A stretch of 43,578 nt of DNA from Sulfuricella sp. (GTDB lineage Bacteria > Pseudomonadota > Gammaproteobacteria > Burkholderiales > Sulfuricellaceae), in NCBI GenBank assembly GCA_023266195.1, contig JAHFRP010000016.1:1-43578 (forward strand), written 5' to 3'. The first letter of the stretch is position 1. Each line of letters starts with the position of its first letter. The notes below the pieces were generated by a model that was not told the origin of the DNA, searched no databases, and saw nothing but the letters and a program-made list of their open reading frames with translations. The translations under genes and the position numbers were made by a program. Positions 1 to 7,324 of this stretch are shown here, in pieces.

Positions 1-2
1 AG

Positions 3-86
3 GCGCGCATCTTGAAAGGCATCGATGAAATGAACGCCGCCCCAGTCGTATTTCGCTGGAAGAAGTTCGACCTGGATGTTGCATGA
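3..86 (+). CDS. C-terminal end of an unidentified protein (partial)
   Basis: The first bases hold an open frame of 27 codons that runs in from outside the window and ends at TGA (84-86). The peptide ends in VVFRWKKFDLDVA. Its mixed charged and hydrophobic composition looks like a real protein tail, but I do not recognise the family. It lies on the same strand as the mtaD-like gene, 65 bases upstream of it. It could be the end of a transposase or of an ordinary gene; the sequence in view cannot decide. Confidence 0.35.
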   Translation, partial: ARILKGIDEMNAAPVVFRWKKFDLDVA

Positions 87-151
87 TACGTAATCATATT
101 GTTGGAACGGTCTACTAGTGTGGGGCTTTTTTTTATGCTAGATTCCGCAGG

Positions 152-1501
152 ATGCATGCCACGCCTGAAAACGCTCCCGAGAAAAATACGGTAGACACGC
201 TGATCGACGCGCGCTGGGTTATTCCGGTCGAGCCGGCCCGCGTAACCCTCGAGCGGCATTCCGTCGCCGTCGCCGGCGGGATGATCAGGGACATCCTGCC
301 GACCGCCGAGGCGCACGCCAAATACAGTGCGAGACAACGCGTCCGGCTTGACGACCATGCCCTGATCCCCGGCCTGATCAACCTCCACACCCACGCGGCC
401 ATGTCGCTGCTGCGCGGCCTGGCGGACGACCTGCCGCTGATGGACTGGCTCAACGGCCATATCTGGCCGGCGGAAGCGAAATTCGTATCGCCGGATTTCG
501 TGCACGACGGCACCCTGCTCGCCTGCGCGGAAATGATCAGGGCCGGCGTCACCTGCTTCAACGACATGTACTTTTTTCCGGCCGCGGCGGCAAAGGCCGC
601 GCTTGCTGCGGGGATGCGCGCCGCCATCGGCCTGATCGTGGTCGATTTTCCCACCGCCTACGCCGCCGACGCGGACGATTACCTGAGCAAGGGCATGGCC
701 TTGCGCGACGAACTGCGCGGGGAGCCCCTGCTCTCCTTCACGCTGGCGCCCCATGCACCCTACACCGTCAGCGACAAGACCTTTACCAAGGTGCTGACCT
801 ATGCCGAGCAGCTCGATCTGCCGATTCACATCCATCTGCATGAAACTCTCGACGAAGTGGCCGAAAGCATCCGGCAATATCAGGTGCGGCCGCTCGAACG
901 ACTGCACCGCCTCGGCCTGCTCGGTCCCAACCTGATCGCGGCGCACATGGTGCAGCTCGACAGCCAGGAAATTCGCCAACTCGCCGAGCACGGCTGCCAT
1001 GTCGCCCACTGCCCCAGTTCCAACCTGAAGCTCGCCAGCGGCATCGGGCCGGTGGTGGAAAAGCTCGAACACGAAGTCAACGTCGGCCTCGGCACCGACG
1101 GTGCGGCCAGCAACAACCGCCTCGACATCTTCACCGAAATGCGTCTGGCCGCCCTGCTCGCCAAGGGCCAGAGCCGCCACGCCGCCGCCCTGCCCGCCCA
1201 TCAGGCGCTGGCCATGGCGACGATCAATGCCGCCCGCGCCTTGGGAATCGACCAGCTCACCGGCTCGCTTGCGGTCGGCAAGGCCGCCGACATCACGGCG
1301 GTGGACCTGTCCGCCCCGGAAACCCAGCCGTGTTATGATGTTGCGTCGCATCTGGTGTACGCCGCCGGACGGGAAAACGTCAGCCATGTCTGGATCAACG
1401 GACGGCTGGTGCTGGACGAACGCCGACTCACCACCATCGACATCCAAGAACTCAACGCCAGGACCGCGTTCTGGCAGGAAAAAATCAGCGCTAAAAAATG
1501 A
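152..1501 (+). CDS. mtaD: TRZ/ATZ-family amidohydrolase, probable methylthioadenosine / S-adenosylhomocysteine deaminase
   Basis: A 449-residue cytoplasmic metal-dependent deaminase of the amidohydrolase superfamily. Members deaminate 5'-methylthioadenosine, S-adenosylhomocysteine or related adenosine compounds. Visible signatures are the metal-binding LHTHAAMS (His79 and His81), HAPYTVSD, the second metal site in [19 protein letters not shown] and the catalytic-Asp motif GTDGAASNN. The length is normal for the family. The start at 152 gives the usual N-terminal extension before the beta-sandwich; no strong ribosome binding site is visible, and a nearby alternative cannot be excluded. The last codons overlap ubiG by four bases, so translation is probably coupled. 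Recycling SAM-derived by-products next to a SAM-dependent methyltransferase makes metabolic sense. The exact substrate is inferred from the family. Confidence 0.85.
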   Translation: MHATPENAPEKNTVDTLIDARWVIPVEPARVTLERHSVAVAGGMIRDILPTAEAHAKYSARQRVRLDDHALIPGLINLHTHAAMSLLRGLADDLPLMDWLNGHIWPAEAKFVSPDFVHDGTLLACAEMIRAGVTCFNDMYFFPAAAAKAALAAGMRAAIGLIVVDFPTAYAADADDYLSKGMALRDELRGEPLLSFTLAPHAPYTVSDKTFTKVLTYAEQLDLPIHIHLHETLDEVAESIRQYQVRPLERLHRLGLLGPNLIAAHMVQLDSQEIRQLAEHGCHVAHCPSSNLKLASGIGPVVEKLEHEVNVGLGTDGAASNNRLDIFTEMRLAALLAKGQSRHAAALPAHQALAMATINAARALGIDQLTGSLAVGKAADITAVDLSAPETQPCYDVASHLVYAAGRENVSHVWINGRLVLDERRLTTIDIQELNARTAFWQEKISAKK

Positions 1502-2205
1502 ATGAACCGAACTTGAACGCCGACCAGCACGAGCTGGATAAATTCAGCCAGCTCGCCCACCGCTGGTGGGACCCCAACAGCGAATTCAAACCGCTGCACG
1601 ACATCAACCCGCTGCGCCTCGACTACGTCGACCAGGCCGCCGGGCTGGCCGGCAAAACGGTGCTCGACGTCGGCTGCGGCGGCGGCATCCTGGCCGAAAG
1701 CATGGCGGCGCGCGGCGCCGACGTCACCGGCATTGACCTCGGCGAAAAAGCCCTCAGGGTCGCCAAGCTGCACCTGCTGGAGACCGGCCAGAAAGTGGAC
1801 TACCGCCTGATCGCGGTGGAACAGCTGGCGAAAGAGCAGCCGCACCGCTACGACATCGTCACCTGCATGGAAATGCTTGAGCACGTGCCCGATCCGGCCA
1901 GCGTGGTGCGCGCCTGCGCCGAGCTGGTCAAGCCGGGCGGCCACGTGTTCTTCTCCACTCTCAACCGCAATCCGAAATCCTACCTGTTCGCCGTGATCGG
2001 CGCGGAATACGTGCTCAACCTGCTGCCGCGCGGCACCCACGACTACTCCAAGTTCCTCAAGCCGTCCGAGCTGGGCGGCTACTGCCGCGCCGTCGGCCTC
2101 GGCGTCGCCGGCATCACCGGCATGAGCTACGACCCGTTCGGCAAGACCTACTCGCTCGGCACGGACACCAGCGTCAACTACCTGATCCACTGCAAGGCGG
2201 CATGA
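1498..2205 (+). CDS. ubiG: Ubiquinone biosynthesis O-methyltransferase UbiG
   Basis: A class I SAM-dependent methyltransferase of 235 residues. UbiG carries out both O-methylation steps of ubiquinone synthesis. The N-terminus has the family pattern [17 protein letters not shown] followed by [12 protein letters not shown]. The SAM-binding glycine loop VLDVGCGGG lies at residues 55-63, and [10 protein letters not shown] is the conserved post-I motif. Length and motif spacing match the Escherichia coli enzyme. The gene starts inside the end of mtaD (ATGA overlap at 1498-1501) and its own end overlaps gph by four bases, so the three genes form a tight operon. This gene order is common in betaproteobacteria. 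Confidence 0.95.
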   Translation: MNEPNLNADQHELDKFSQLAHRWWDPNSEFKPLHDINPLRLDYVDQAAGLAGKTVLDVGCGGGILAESMAARGADVTGIDLGEKALRVAKLHLLETGQKVDYRLIAVEQLAKEQPHRYDIVTCMEMLEHVPDPASVVRACAELVKPGGHVFFSTLNRNPKSYLFAVIGAEYVLNLLPRGTHDYSKFLKPSELGGYCRAVGLGVAGITGMSYDPFGKTYSLGTDTSVNYLIHCKAA

Positions 2206-2864
2206 TCCAGGGCGTATTGTTCGACCTCGACGGCACCCTGGCCGACACCGCGCCCGATCTCGGCTACGCCCTCAACCTCCAGCGCGAACGGCACGGCCTG
2301 GCGCCGCTGGCGCAGGAGATCATCCGCCCCTACGCCTCCCACGGCACGCGCGGGCTGTTCGAGATCGGCTTCGGCATGGCGCCGGGAGACGCGCGCTTCG
2401 ACGTCATGCGCGAGGAATACCTGGAGCTCTACACCGCCAACCTGTGCCGCCACACCCGTCTGTTTCCCGGCATGGGCGAACTGCTCGATGCGCTGGAAGA
2501 GCGAAAAATCCACTGGGGCGTGGTCACCAACAAGCCGGCGCGCTTCACCCTCCCCCTCATGGAGCAGCTCGAACTGCTCGACCGCGCCGCCAGCATCGTC
2601 AGCGGCGACACTTGTCCCCACCCCAAGCCCCACCCCGAACCGCTGCTCACCGCAGCCCGCGAACTCGCCGTCCCGGCGCAGCATTGCCTGTATGTGGGCG
2701 ACGCCGAACGCGACATCGAGGCGGCGCGCGCCGCCGGCATGCCCGCGCTGATCGCCGACTACGGCTACCTCGGCGCCACCGACCGCCCTGAAACCTGGGG
2801 CGCACAGGGCCGCATCGGCGCGCCGCAGGACATCCTCGCCTTTCTGGCCCTCTCCGGCGCATAG
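2202..2864 (+). CDS. gph: Phosphoglycolate phosphatase (HAD superfamily)
   Basis: A 220-residue haloacid dehalogenase-type phosphatase of the Gph/PGP group. It hydrolyses 2-phosphoglycolate, a product of DNA 3'-end repair or of Rubisco oxygenation. HAD motif I is [11 protein letters not shown], with the nucleophile Asp8 and Asp10. Motif II is VVTNKP, the conserved Lys lies in HPKPHPEPL, and motif IV is [14 protein letters not shown]. The small alpha-helical cap between motifs I and II fits the family. The start overlaps the ubiG stop. The stop codon TAG (2862-2864) is the first three bases of an inverted repeat, so the last residues may have been set by insertion of that repeat. Confidence 0.9.
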   Translation: MIQGVLFDLDGTLADTAPDLGYALNLQRERHGLAPLAQEIIRPYASHGTRGLFEIGFGMAPGDARFDVMREEYLELYTANLCRHTRLFPGMGELLDALEERKIHWGVVTNKPARFTLPLMEQLELLDRAASIVSGDTCPHPKPHPEPLLTAARELAVPAQHCLYVGDAERDIEAARAAGMPALIADYGYLGATDRPETWGAQGRIGAPQDILAFLALSGA

Positions 2865-2940
2865 GTCGGTTCAAGCGCAGCGGAACCGACGCTCCGCTTC
2901 TTGCCGGGTGTGTCGGTTCCGCTGCGCTTGAACCGACCTA
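2862..2940. repeat. Inverted repeat family A, copy 1
   Basis: Two perfectly complementary 29-base arms (2862-2890 and 2912-2940) are separated by 21 bases. Each arm starts TAGGTCGGTTCAAGCGCAG when read inward. The left arm supplies the TAG stop of gph. The hairpin may also act as a terminator or mRNA-end stabiliser, although no T-run follows. A second copy with identical arms lies at 42099-42183, and a degraded piece near 29390-29425. Confidence 0.9.
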
Positions 2941-3019
2941 CCTGCCTGAATTGTCTATACTGATTTCTGCATTGAACCCATGACGTGGCCCTGCCCCCAT
3001 GGGACAGCGGAGGAAGAAA

Positions 3020-4018
3020 ATGGACAGCGTGGATATGGAAGTGCTGCAGAAATGCCTGCACTGGCAAAACGACGGCCACCGCGTGGCGCTTGCCACGGTG
3101 GTCAAGACCTGGGGCTCGTCCCCGCGCCAGATTGGCTCCCTGCTCGCCATACGCGACGACGGCCTGCTCGCGGGATCGGTTTCCGGCGGCTGCGTCGAGA
3201 CGGATTTGATCGAACGCATGCGCACGGTGCCGACCACCCACCCGGAGGTGCTGAGCTACGCCAATTCAACCGATGAATGCAGCCGTTTTCGCCTGCCTTG
3301 CGGCGGCACGCTGCAACTGGTCCTCGAACCGGCGCCGCAAAAGCTCATGCTGCAAGCCATCCTGGATGCCATCACCCACCACCGACTGATCGGCCGCCGC
3401 CTCGACTTGGCCAGCGGCCACGCCACGCTTTACACGCCGCAAACGGATGAAACCACGCGGTTCGTCGGGTTGACGCTGACTTCCGTGCACGGGCCGCGCT
3501 GGCGGCTGCTGATGATCGGCGCCGTCCAGACTGCACGCTGCCTGGCGCAAATCGCACAAGCCCTGGATTACCAGGTATCGGTGTGCGATCCGCGCGAGGA
3601 ATACCGCAAGGCCTGGAGCATCGAATGCGCCGAACTGGTGCCCGGCATGCCGGACGAGGCTGTAAGAGCCTTCGTGCCCGATGTCCACAGCGCGGTGGTG
3701 ACACTCAGCCACGATCCGAAGATCGACGACCTGGCCTTGCCGGAAGCGCTCAAATCGCCCGCGTTCTATGTCGGGACACTGGGCTGCCGCGGCAGCAACG
3801 CCAAGCGGCGCGAGCGGTTGCGGCAGCTCGACCTCACCGAAGGCGACATCGGCCGCCTGCATGGCCCGGTGGGCCTGCCCATCGGCAGCCATACCCCGCC
3901 GGAAATCGCCGTGTCCGTCATGGCCGAACTGACCGCGGCGCGCCACGGCATCGAACTTGGCATCGCGCCCGCGGCAAGGGAAAACATGATTTCGCTCTCG
4001 CACCTGGCCGTGTCCTGA
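3020..4018 (+). CDS. XdhC/CoxI-family protein (molybdenum-cofactor maturation type)
   Basis: A 332-residue XdhC-family protein. Family members bind sulfurated molybdenum cofactor and deliver it to xanthine dehydrogenase or CO dehydrogenase-type enzymes. The N-terminal XdhC/CoxI signature is seen in ATVVKTWGSSPRQIGSLLAI and SVSGGCVE. The C-terminal Rossmann-like domain includes the family motif LGCRGSNAKRRERL and the run GPVGLPIGSHTPPEIAVS. I chose the ATG at 3020 over the in-frame ATG at 2999 because GCGGAGGA (3008-3015) is then a well-spaced ribosome binding site. No xanthine dehydrogenase-type gene is in the window. The nearby molybdoenzyme is of the DMSO reductase family and normally uses other chaperones, so the client of this protein is unknown. 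Confidence 0.85.
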   Translation: MDSVDMEVLQKCLHWQNDGHRVALATVVKTWGSSPRQIGSLLAIRDDGLLAGSVSGGCVETDLIERMRTVPTTHPEVLSYANSTDECSRFRLPCGGTLQLVLEPAPQKLMLQAILDAITHHRLIGRRLDLASGHATLYTPQTDETTRFVGLTLTSVHGPRWRLLMIGAVQTARCLAQIAQALDYQVSVCDPREEYRKAWSIECAELVPGMPDEAVRAFVPDVHSAVVTLSHDPKIDDLALPEALKSPAFYVGTLGCRGSNAKRRERLRQLDLTEGDIGRLHGPVGLPIGSHTPPEIAVSVMAELTAARHGIELGIAPAARENMISLSHLAVS

Positions 4019-4233
4019 CCGAATGAGGCTAGCGAGGCGGCATCCGCGAGGAGTGGCCGCAAGCTGCACTCCGACTTTCTATCTACTAAAGTCGATGAAA
4101 GATCGTATGTCCCCGCCGCGAGCGGCAGCCAACCCTCTCTCCAACTCTCTGATGGAACTACTAGCCATTCGACTAGGCTGGCAAACTACGCCAGCCAAGT
4201 CGCTGGTTATCCCAAAGGGAGAGAGGGCAATCG

Positions 4234-4271
4234 TCCCCTCTCCCGCTTGCGGGAGAGGGTTAGGGAGAGGG
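4234..4271. repeat. Family D repeat, intergenic copy
   Basis: A short hairpin CCCTCTCCCGC/GCGGGAGAGGG followed by TTAGGGAGAGGGC. The same unit occurs inside two genes, at 22932-22994 and 39733-39795. Those two copies carry an additional upstream part that is not clear here. Confidence 0.75.
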
Positions 4272-4341
4272 CTGCTGCTCGCACGGGCGAGAAAAAAATA
4301 CAAACAACCGGGGAGCTGACGAACGACGAGGAGAACAATCC

Positions 4342-4473
4342 ATGTACTACATGATATTTACGTCGCACCCCGCAGGCGACAGAACCATGCCTTCGGAAAC
4401 ACGCGGTGTTTCTCCGTGGCTGGGATTTTCTTCGCGTCTTCGCGCCTTTGCGGTTCGACTTTTCGCGGGGTAA
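4342..4473 (+). pseudogene. Possible remnant of a small gene (43 codons)
   Basis: An ATG at 4342 is preceded by GAGGAGAAC at good ribosome-binding distance. The frame begins MYYMIFTSHP and runs 43 codons to TAA. The first ten residues look like a genuine protein start, but the rest is encoded by repeat-like DNA. It may be the surviving 5' end of a gene whose body was lost when repeats accumulated. It could also be chance. I cannot name a family. Confidence 0.2.
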
Positions 4474-4509
4474 TCATCGGCGTTGCGGGCTGACGGCCAG
4501 GCCCCATCC

Positions 4510-4673
4510 TAGGATCCTGTCAAGGTATTCCCCCCTTTGAAAAAGGGGGGTTAGGGGGGATTTAGCAACGTCGCTACTGGCTGCCACCGTTAAATCCCCC
4601 TCAATCCCCCTTTTTCAAAGGGGGAGGCGGCCAGTCTTGCCGTATCCCGGTAATTCAACGTGACAGGCTCCTA
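4510..4673. repeat. Family C foldback element, copy 1
   Basis: A 164-base element with two internal hairpins (CCCCCCTTTGAAAAAGGGGGG type at each side) linked by complementary TTAGGGGGGATTTA / TAAATCCCCCTCAATCCCC arms. The outer ends are TAGGATCCTGTCA (4510-4522) and TGACAGGCTCCTA (4661-4673), which are complementary apart from a small internal difference. The right end provides the TAG stop codon of the hybE-like gene on the minus strand. Four other copies are present in the window. Confidence 0.85.
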
Positions 4674-5237
4674 GCGCCCGGTGCGGTGCCCGGCCAGGCG
4701 GCCGAAGAATTCGCGTCGCGACACTTCCTTTTGCCAGCCGCATTCGCGCTGTTGCTCTTCCATCACCCGGTCGCGGGTCTTGATCACCTCGTCCCAGGCA
4801 GCGAATACGGCGTCGGCGCTGGCGTAGCCTTCCATCGACTGCACCAGCGGCTGCAACAGGAAATGGCCGAGTTCCGGCAGGTAGTTGAGATGGGCCTTCT
4901 GCGTGCCGCCCAGGATGGTGAAATCGAGCGGCGGGCCGATCACCAGGAAGGGCGCGGCGCCGCGCTCAGCGGCGCTCCAGCCGGACGGAACGCGCAGGCC
5001 GGGGTCGCGTTCGGGCAGGAACACCCGCCCCATCATCCACGGCGTCAGCAGCAGGAACACGCACCAGCCGTCGCTGCGCCGAAAGGCGCGGACCTCCACC
5101 GGCAAACGGTGGTTGACCAGCCATTCGTTGCTGAAATATTTACGGTAAATGCCGTCGAAACAAGCGGTCGCCGCGGCCGCCACCGCCTGATCGTCGCCGG
5201 CAGGCAACGGCCCCAGCCGCCAGGCCGAATCACGCAT
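4671..5237 (-). CDS. HybE-family chaperone-like protein in the molybdoenzyme operon
   Basis: A 188-residue protein resembling HybE, a chaperone of [NiFe]-hydrogenase maturation. Visible similarity includes NEWLVNHRLPVEVRAFRR, the run GWCVFLLLTPWMMGRVFLPE matching the family's L.TPWFMN..LLP core, and a C-terminus RREFFGRLAG resembling the RRDFLRG tail of HybE. The start ATG at 5237 overlaps the torD stop (ATGCGTGA), so it is translationally coupled to the operon. No hydrogenase gene is in view. It may instead help assemble or proofread the molybdoenzyme, as TorD does. The TAG stop lies in the terminal arm of a family C repeat, so the C-terminus may have been reset. The family call is moderately sure; the function is inferred. 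Confidence 0.65.
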   Translation of the reverse strand: MRDSAWRLGPLPAGDDQAVAAAATACFDGIYRKYFSNEWLVNHRLPVEVRAFRRSDGWCVFLLLTPWMMGRVFLPERDPGLRVPSGWSAAERGAAPFLVIGPPLDFTILGGTQKAHLNYLPELGHFLLQPLVQSMEGYASADAVFAAWDEVIKTRDRVMEEQQRECGWQKEVSRREFFGRLAGHRTGR

Positions 5238-5781
5238 CGAACAGCCCCTGTAACTGCTCGCCGAGCTGCCGGTAAAGCCGCAGGCGGCTTTCCATCGCCA
5301 GCGTGGCGCCGAACCGGGGCGTCCACGGGGCGAGATGGTCCCGCCATAATTCCCGCAGCAGCTCGCCGCTGTGGCCGCAAGACTGCTCCAGCAGCCAGGC
5401 GGCGCATTCGAGCTGGGTGCCGAGATAATCCGGCGGCAATCCTTCGGCTTCCAAACCGGCGCGGCGATAGAGGTCGGCGAGCGAATCGCACGCGACGCCG
5501 AACATCGCCCCGCCCAAAAACGCCGATTCGTAAGGCGGACACGCGGTTTTCGGATGGCCGGAGATGAACAGCCGTGCATGCTCCGCCTGCCAATCCTCCA
5601 GCGGCGTGTCTTCGAGTTCGGCGAGGGATTCGCCGAGCCAGGCGTTTTCCCCGGCGAGTTCGCGCAGCACTTCCAGCGAATCGCTGCCGGGGCTGGCCAG
5701 GAGCCCGCCGAGCAGCCGCAGGGCATGCGGCTCGACGGCGACGGCGTCCGCGCTACCAGGGGTAGGCATAGACGCCGGCAT
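5230..5781 (-). CDS. TorD/DmsD-family molybdoenzyme chaperone
   Basis: A 183-residue all-helical cytoplasmic chaperone of the TorD family. These proteins bind the TAT leader and apo-form of DMSO reductase-family enzymes until the molybdenum cofactor is inserted. Supporting features are the helical run LRLLGGLLASPGSDSLEVL, EHARLFISG and CPPYESAFLGG (family pattern Y..LF.G....P.YES.), and length typical of the family. The start overlaps the end of the nrfD-like gene by 29 bases; a second ATG four codons in (5769) would shorten this. Its position after the catalytic, FeS and membrane subunits is the usual place for a dedicated chaperone. Confidence 0.8.
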   Translation of the reverse strand: MPASMPTPGSADAVAVEPHALRLLGGLLASPGSDSLEVLRELAGENAWLGESLAELEDTPLEDWQAEHARLFISGHPKTACPPYESAFLGGAMFGVACDSLADLYRRAGLEAEGLPPDYLGTQLECAAWLLEQSCGHSGELLRELWRDHLAPWTPRFGATLAMESRLRLYRQLGEQLQGLFDA

Positions 5782-6709
5782 ACATGAAGTAGTGCCGCAG
5801 CATGTAGCCGCCCATCAGCACCAGGAGCGCCGCCGCCACCGTCGGCATGCGCCCGCTCCAGCCCTTGATCACGCCCTTGAGCTCAAGGAAGAACGGCACG
5901 ATCAGGCCGAAGCCGATAAACCCGACCAGCCAGCCCATGTCGTTCCACAGCAGCTTGGCCGACCTGTAGCCGGATTCCGAGCCGGACAGGGTGTAGTTGA
6001 AGAACGAGAACAGGATCACCAGTTCGGTGGCGATCAGGATCACGTCCATGCGCTCGTAGCGGTGGCGGATGTCCTGGTCGTTCTCGTCCGGGATGAACAC
6101 GTTCAGGAGCAGCAGCAGATAGGCGAACGCGGTCGAGAACGCCGACACGGTGAACAGCAGCGGCACGCCCGGATTGTGCCACAGCGCCACCGCCGGGAAC
6201 GACTGGATCAACAGGCCGGTATACACCGCGGTGCCGATGCCGTTGACGGTGGCGAGCCAGCCGACGATGCGGCGCCGCTTCAAACAGCAGCCGGACAGCC
6301 AGGCGACGAACTTGGTCTGCAGCAGCGCCCCCACCAGCGGCATGCGCATGAACCAGGGCGTCTCGCGCATGTAGGGCAGCGCGTAGAGCATGCCCCACAC
6401 CATCATCCACAAAATGAACTGGGTGCCCCAGGCGATCCAGGCGTGCGGCTGGTAGAACAGCACCAGCGGGTTGAGCACGTAGATCACCGCGACATGGTGC
6501 AACAGGTGGCCGAACAACACCGCCGAGCTGATGGCGAGCATCGCCACGCCGGACAGCGCGCCCCACAGCACCAGCTTGCGGTGCGGCCGGCAATACATGT
6601 CGGTGAGAAAACTGATGGAAAGGGTCGCCGCGCCCAGGCCGCCGAAGAACAGATACATGGCGATCCACCAGGTCCAGATGCTTTGCGTCGTGTAGGTCAT
6701 GGTGTCCAT
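5753..6709 (-). CDS. NrfD/PsrC-family membrane anchor subunit
   Basis: A 318-residue polytopic membrane protein of the NrfD/PsrC family. Such proteins anchor periplasmic molybdoenzymes and exchange electrons with the quinone pool. The start reads WWIAMYLFFGGLGAATLSIS, a typical first helix with the conserved G-G-x-G-A motif, followed by about eight more hydrophobic segments. Charged loops such as DENDQDIRHRYERMD lie near the centre. The gene lies three bases downstream of the FeS subunit and overlaps torD. The physiological direction (reduction of a sulfur compound or oxidation of one) cannot be read from the sequence. Confidence 0.85.
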   Translation of the reverse strand: MDTMTYTTQSIWTWWIAMYLFFGGLGAATLSISFLTDMYCRPHRKLVLWGALSGVAMLAISSAVLFGHLLHHVAVIYVLNPLVLFYQPHAWIAWGTQFILWMMVWGMLYALPYMRETPWFMRMPLVGALLQTKFVAWLSGCCLKRRRIVGWLATVNGIGTAVYTGLLIQSFPAVALWHNPGVPLLFTVSAFSTAFAYLLLLLNVFIPDENDQDIRHRYERMDVILIATELVILFSFFNYTLSGSESGYRSAKLLWNDMGWLVGFIGFGLIVPFFLELKGVIKGWSGRMPTVAAALLVLMGGYMLRHYFMYAGVYAYPW

Positions 6710-6712
6710 GGC

Positions 6713-7324
6713 TTAACCTTTCCGCTTCATGTCGTCGATGTAGTACACGTTCGGCCGCGTCCCCAGGTGCGGCATCAGCGGCTGCGCCACCCCGCTCGCC
6801 ACCAGCTGCGTGACCGGGTCGGACGGGTTGTCCAGGTCGCCGAACTGGCGCGCCGAGCCGACGCAGGTTTCCACGCACGCCGGCTTCATGCCCTTGTCGA
6901 GGCGATGGGCGCAGAACGAGCATTTGTCCATGCTCGGGCTGGTGCGCTGAAGCTCGCCATAGAATTCCTTGCCGATCTTGATGTCGCCGTAGGTCACCTC
7001 GTAGCGCGCGTCGTAGGGGCAGGCCATGGCGCAGGCGCGGCAGCCCATGCAGCGGTCCGGATCGATCAGGACGATGCCGTCGGCGCGCTTGTAGGTTGCG
7101 CCCGTCGGGCATACCGTCAGGCACGGCGGGTTGTCGCAGTGGTTGCACAAGCGCGGGAAGAAACGCCGCCGCACCTGCTCGGCCACGCCGATTTCCTTTT
7201 CGTGGACATAAGTACGCCAGCTGCCTTTCCATACCGGGGTCTGGTTTTCCATCGCGCAGGCCGCCATGCAGGCATTGCAGCCGACGCAGGTATTCAAATC
7301 GATCACCATTGCATAGTGGGTCAT
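6713..7324 (-). CDS. Four-cluster ferredoxin-like electron transfer subunit (PsrB/PhsB type)
   Basis: A 203-residue iron-sulfur protein that carries electrons between the catalytic subunit and the NrfD anchor. Four cysteine groups for four [4Fe-4S] clusters are complete: CVGCNACMAAC (residues 13-23), CNHCDNPPCLTVCPT, CMGCRACAMACPY, and CSFC followed by CVETC. There is no signal peptide, as is usual because the subunit is exported together with the TAT-bearing partner. Its start overlaps the stop of the catalytic gene (ATGA, 7321-7324). Length is close to PsrB (about 190). Confidence 0.9.
   Translation of the reverse strand: MTHYAMVIDLNTCVGCNACMAACAMENQTPVWKGSWRTYVHEKEIGVAEQVRRRFFPRLCNHCDNPPCLTVCPTGATYKRADGIVLIDPDRCMGCRACAMACPYDARYEVTYGDIKIGKEFYGELQRTSPSMDKCSFCAHRLDKGMKPACVETCVGSARQFGDLDNPSDPVTQLVASGVAQPLMPHLGTRPNVYYIDDMKRKG

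Larger units (their letters stand above)
4019..4509. other. Spacer with repeats and no convincing gene
   Basis: This is most of the long gap between the convergent xdhC-like and hybE-like genes. It holds a family D repeat (4234-4271), a possible decayed small gene (4342-4473) and, inside that, a stretch rich in TTCGCG/TTTGCG steps (about 4429-4456) that resembles dispersed repeats seen in many proteobacterial spacers. Family C copy 1 follows directly. No tRNA or other RNA gene is evident. Confidence 0.6.
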
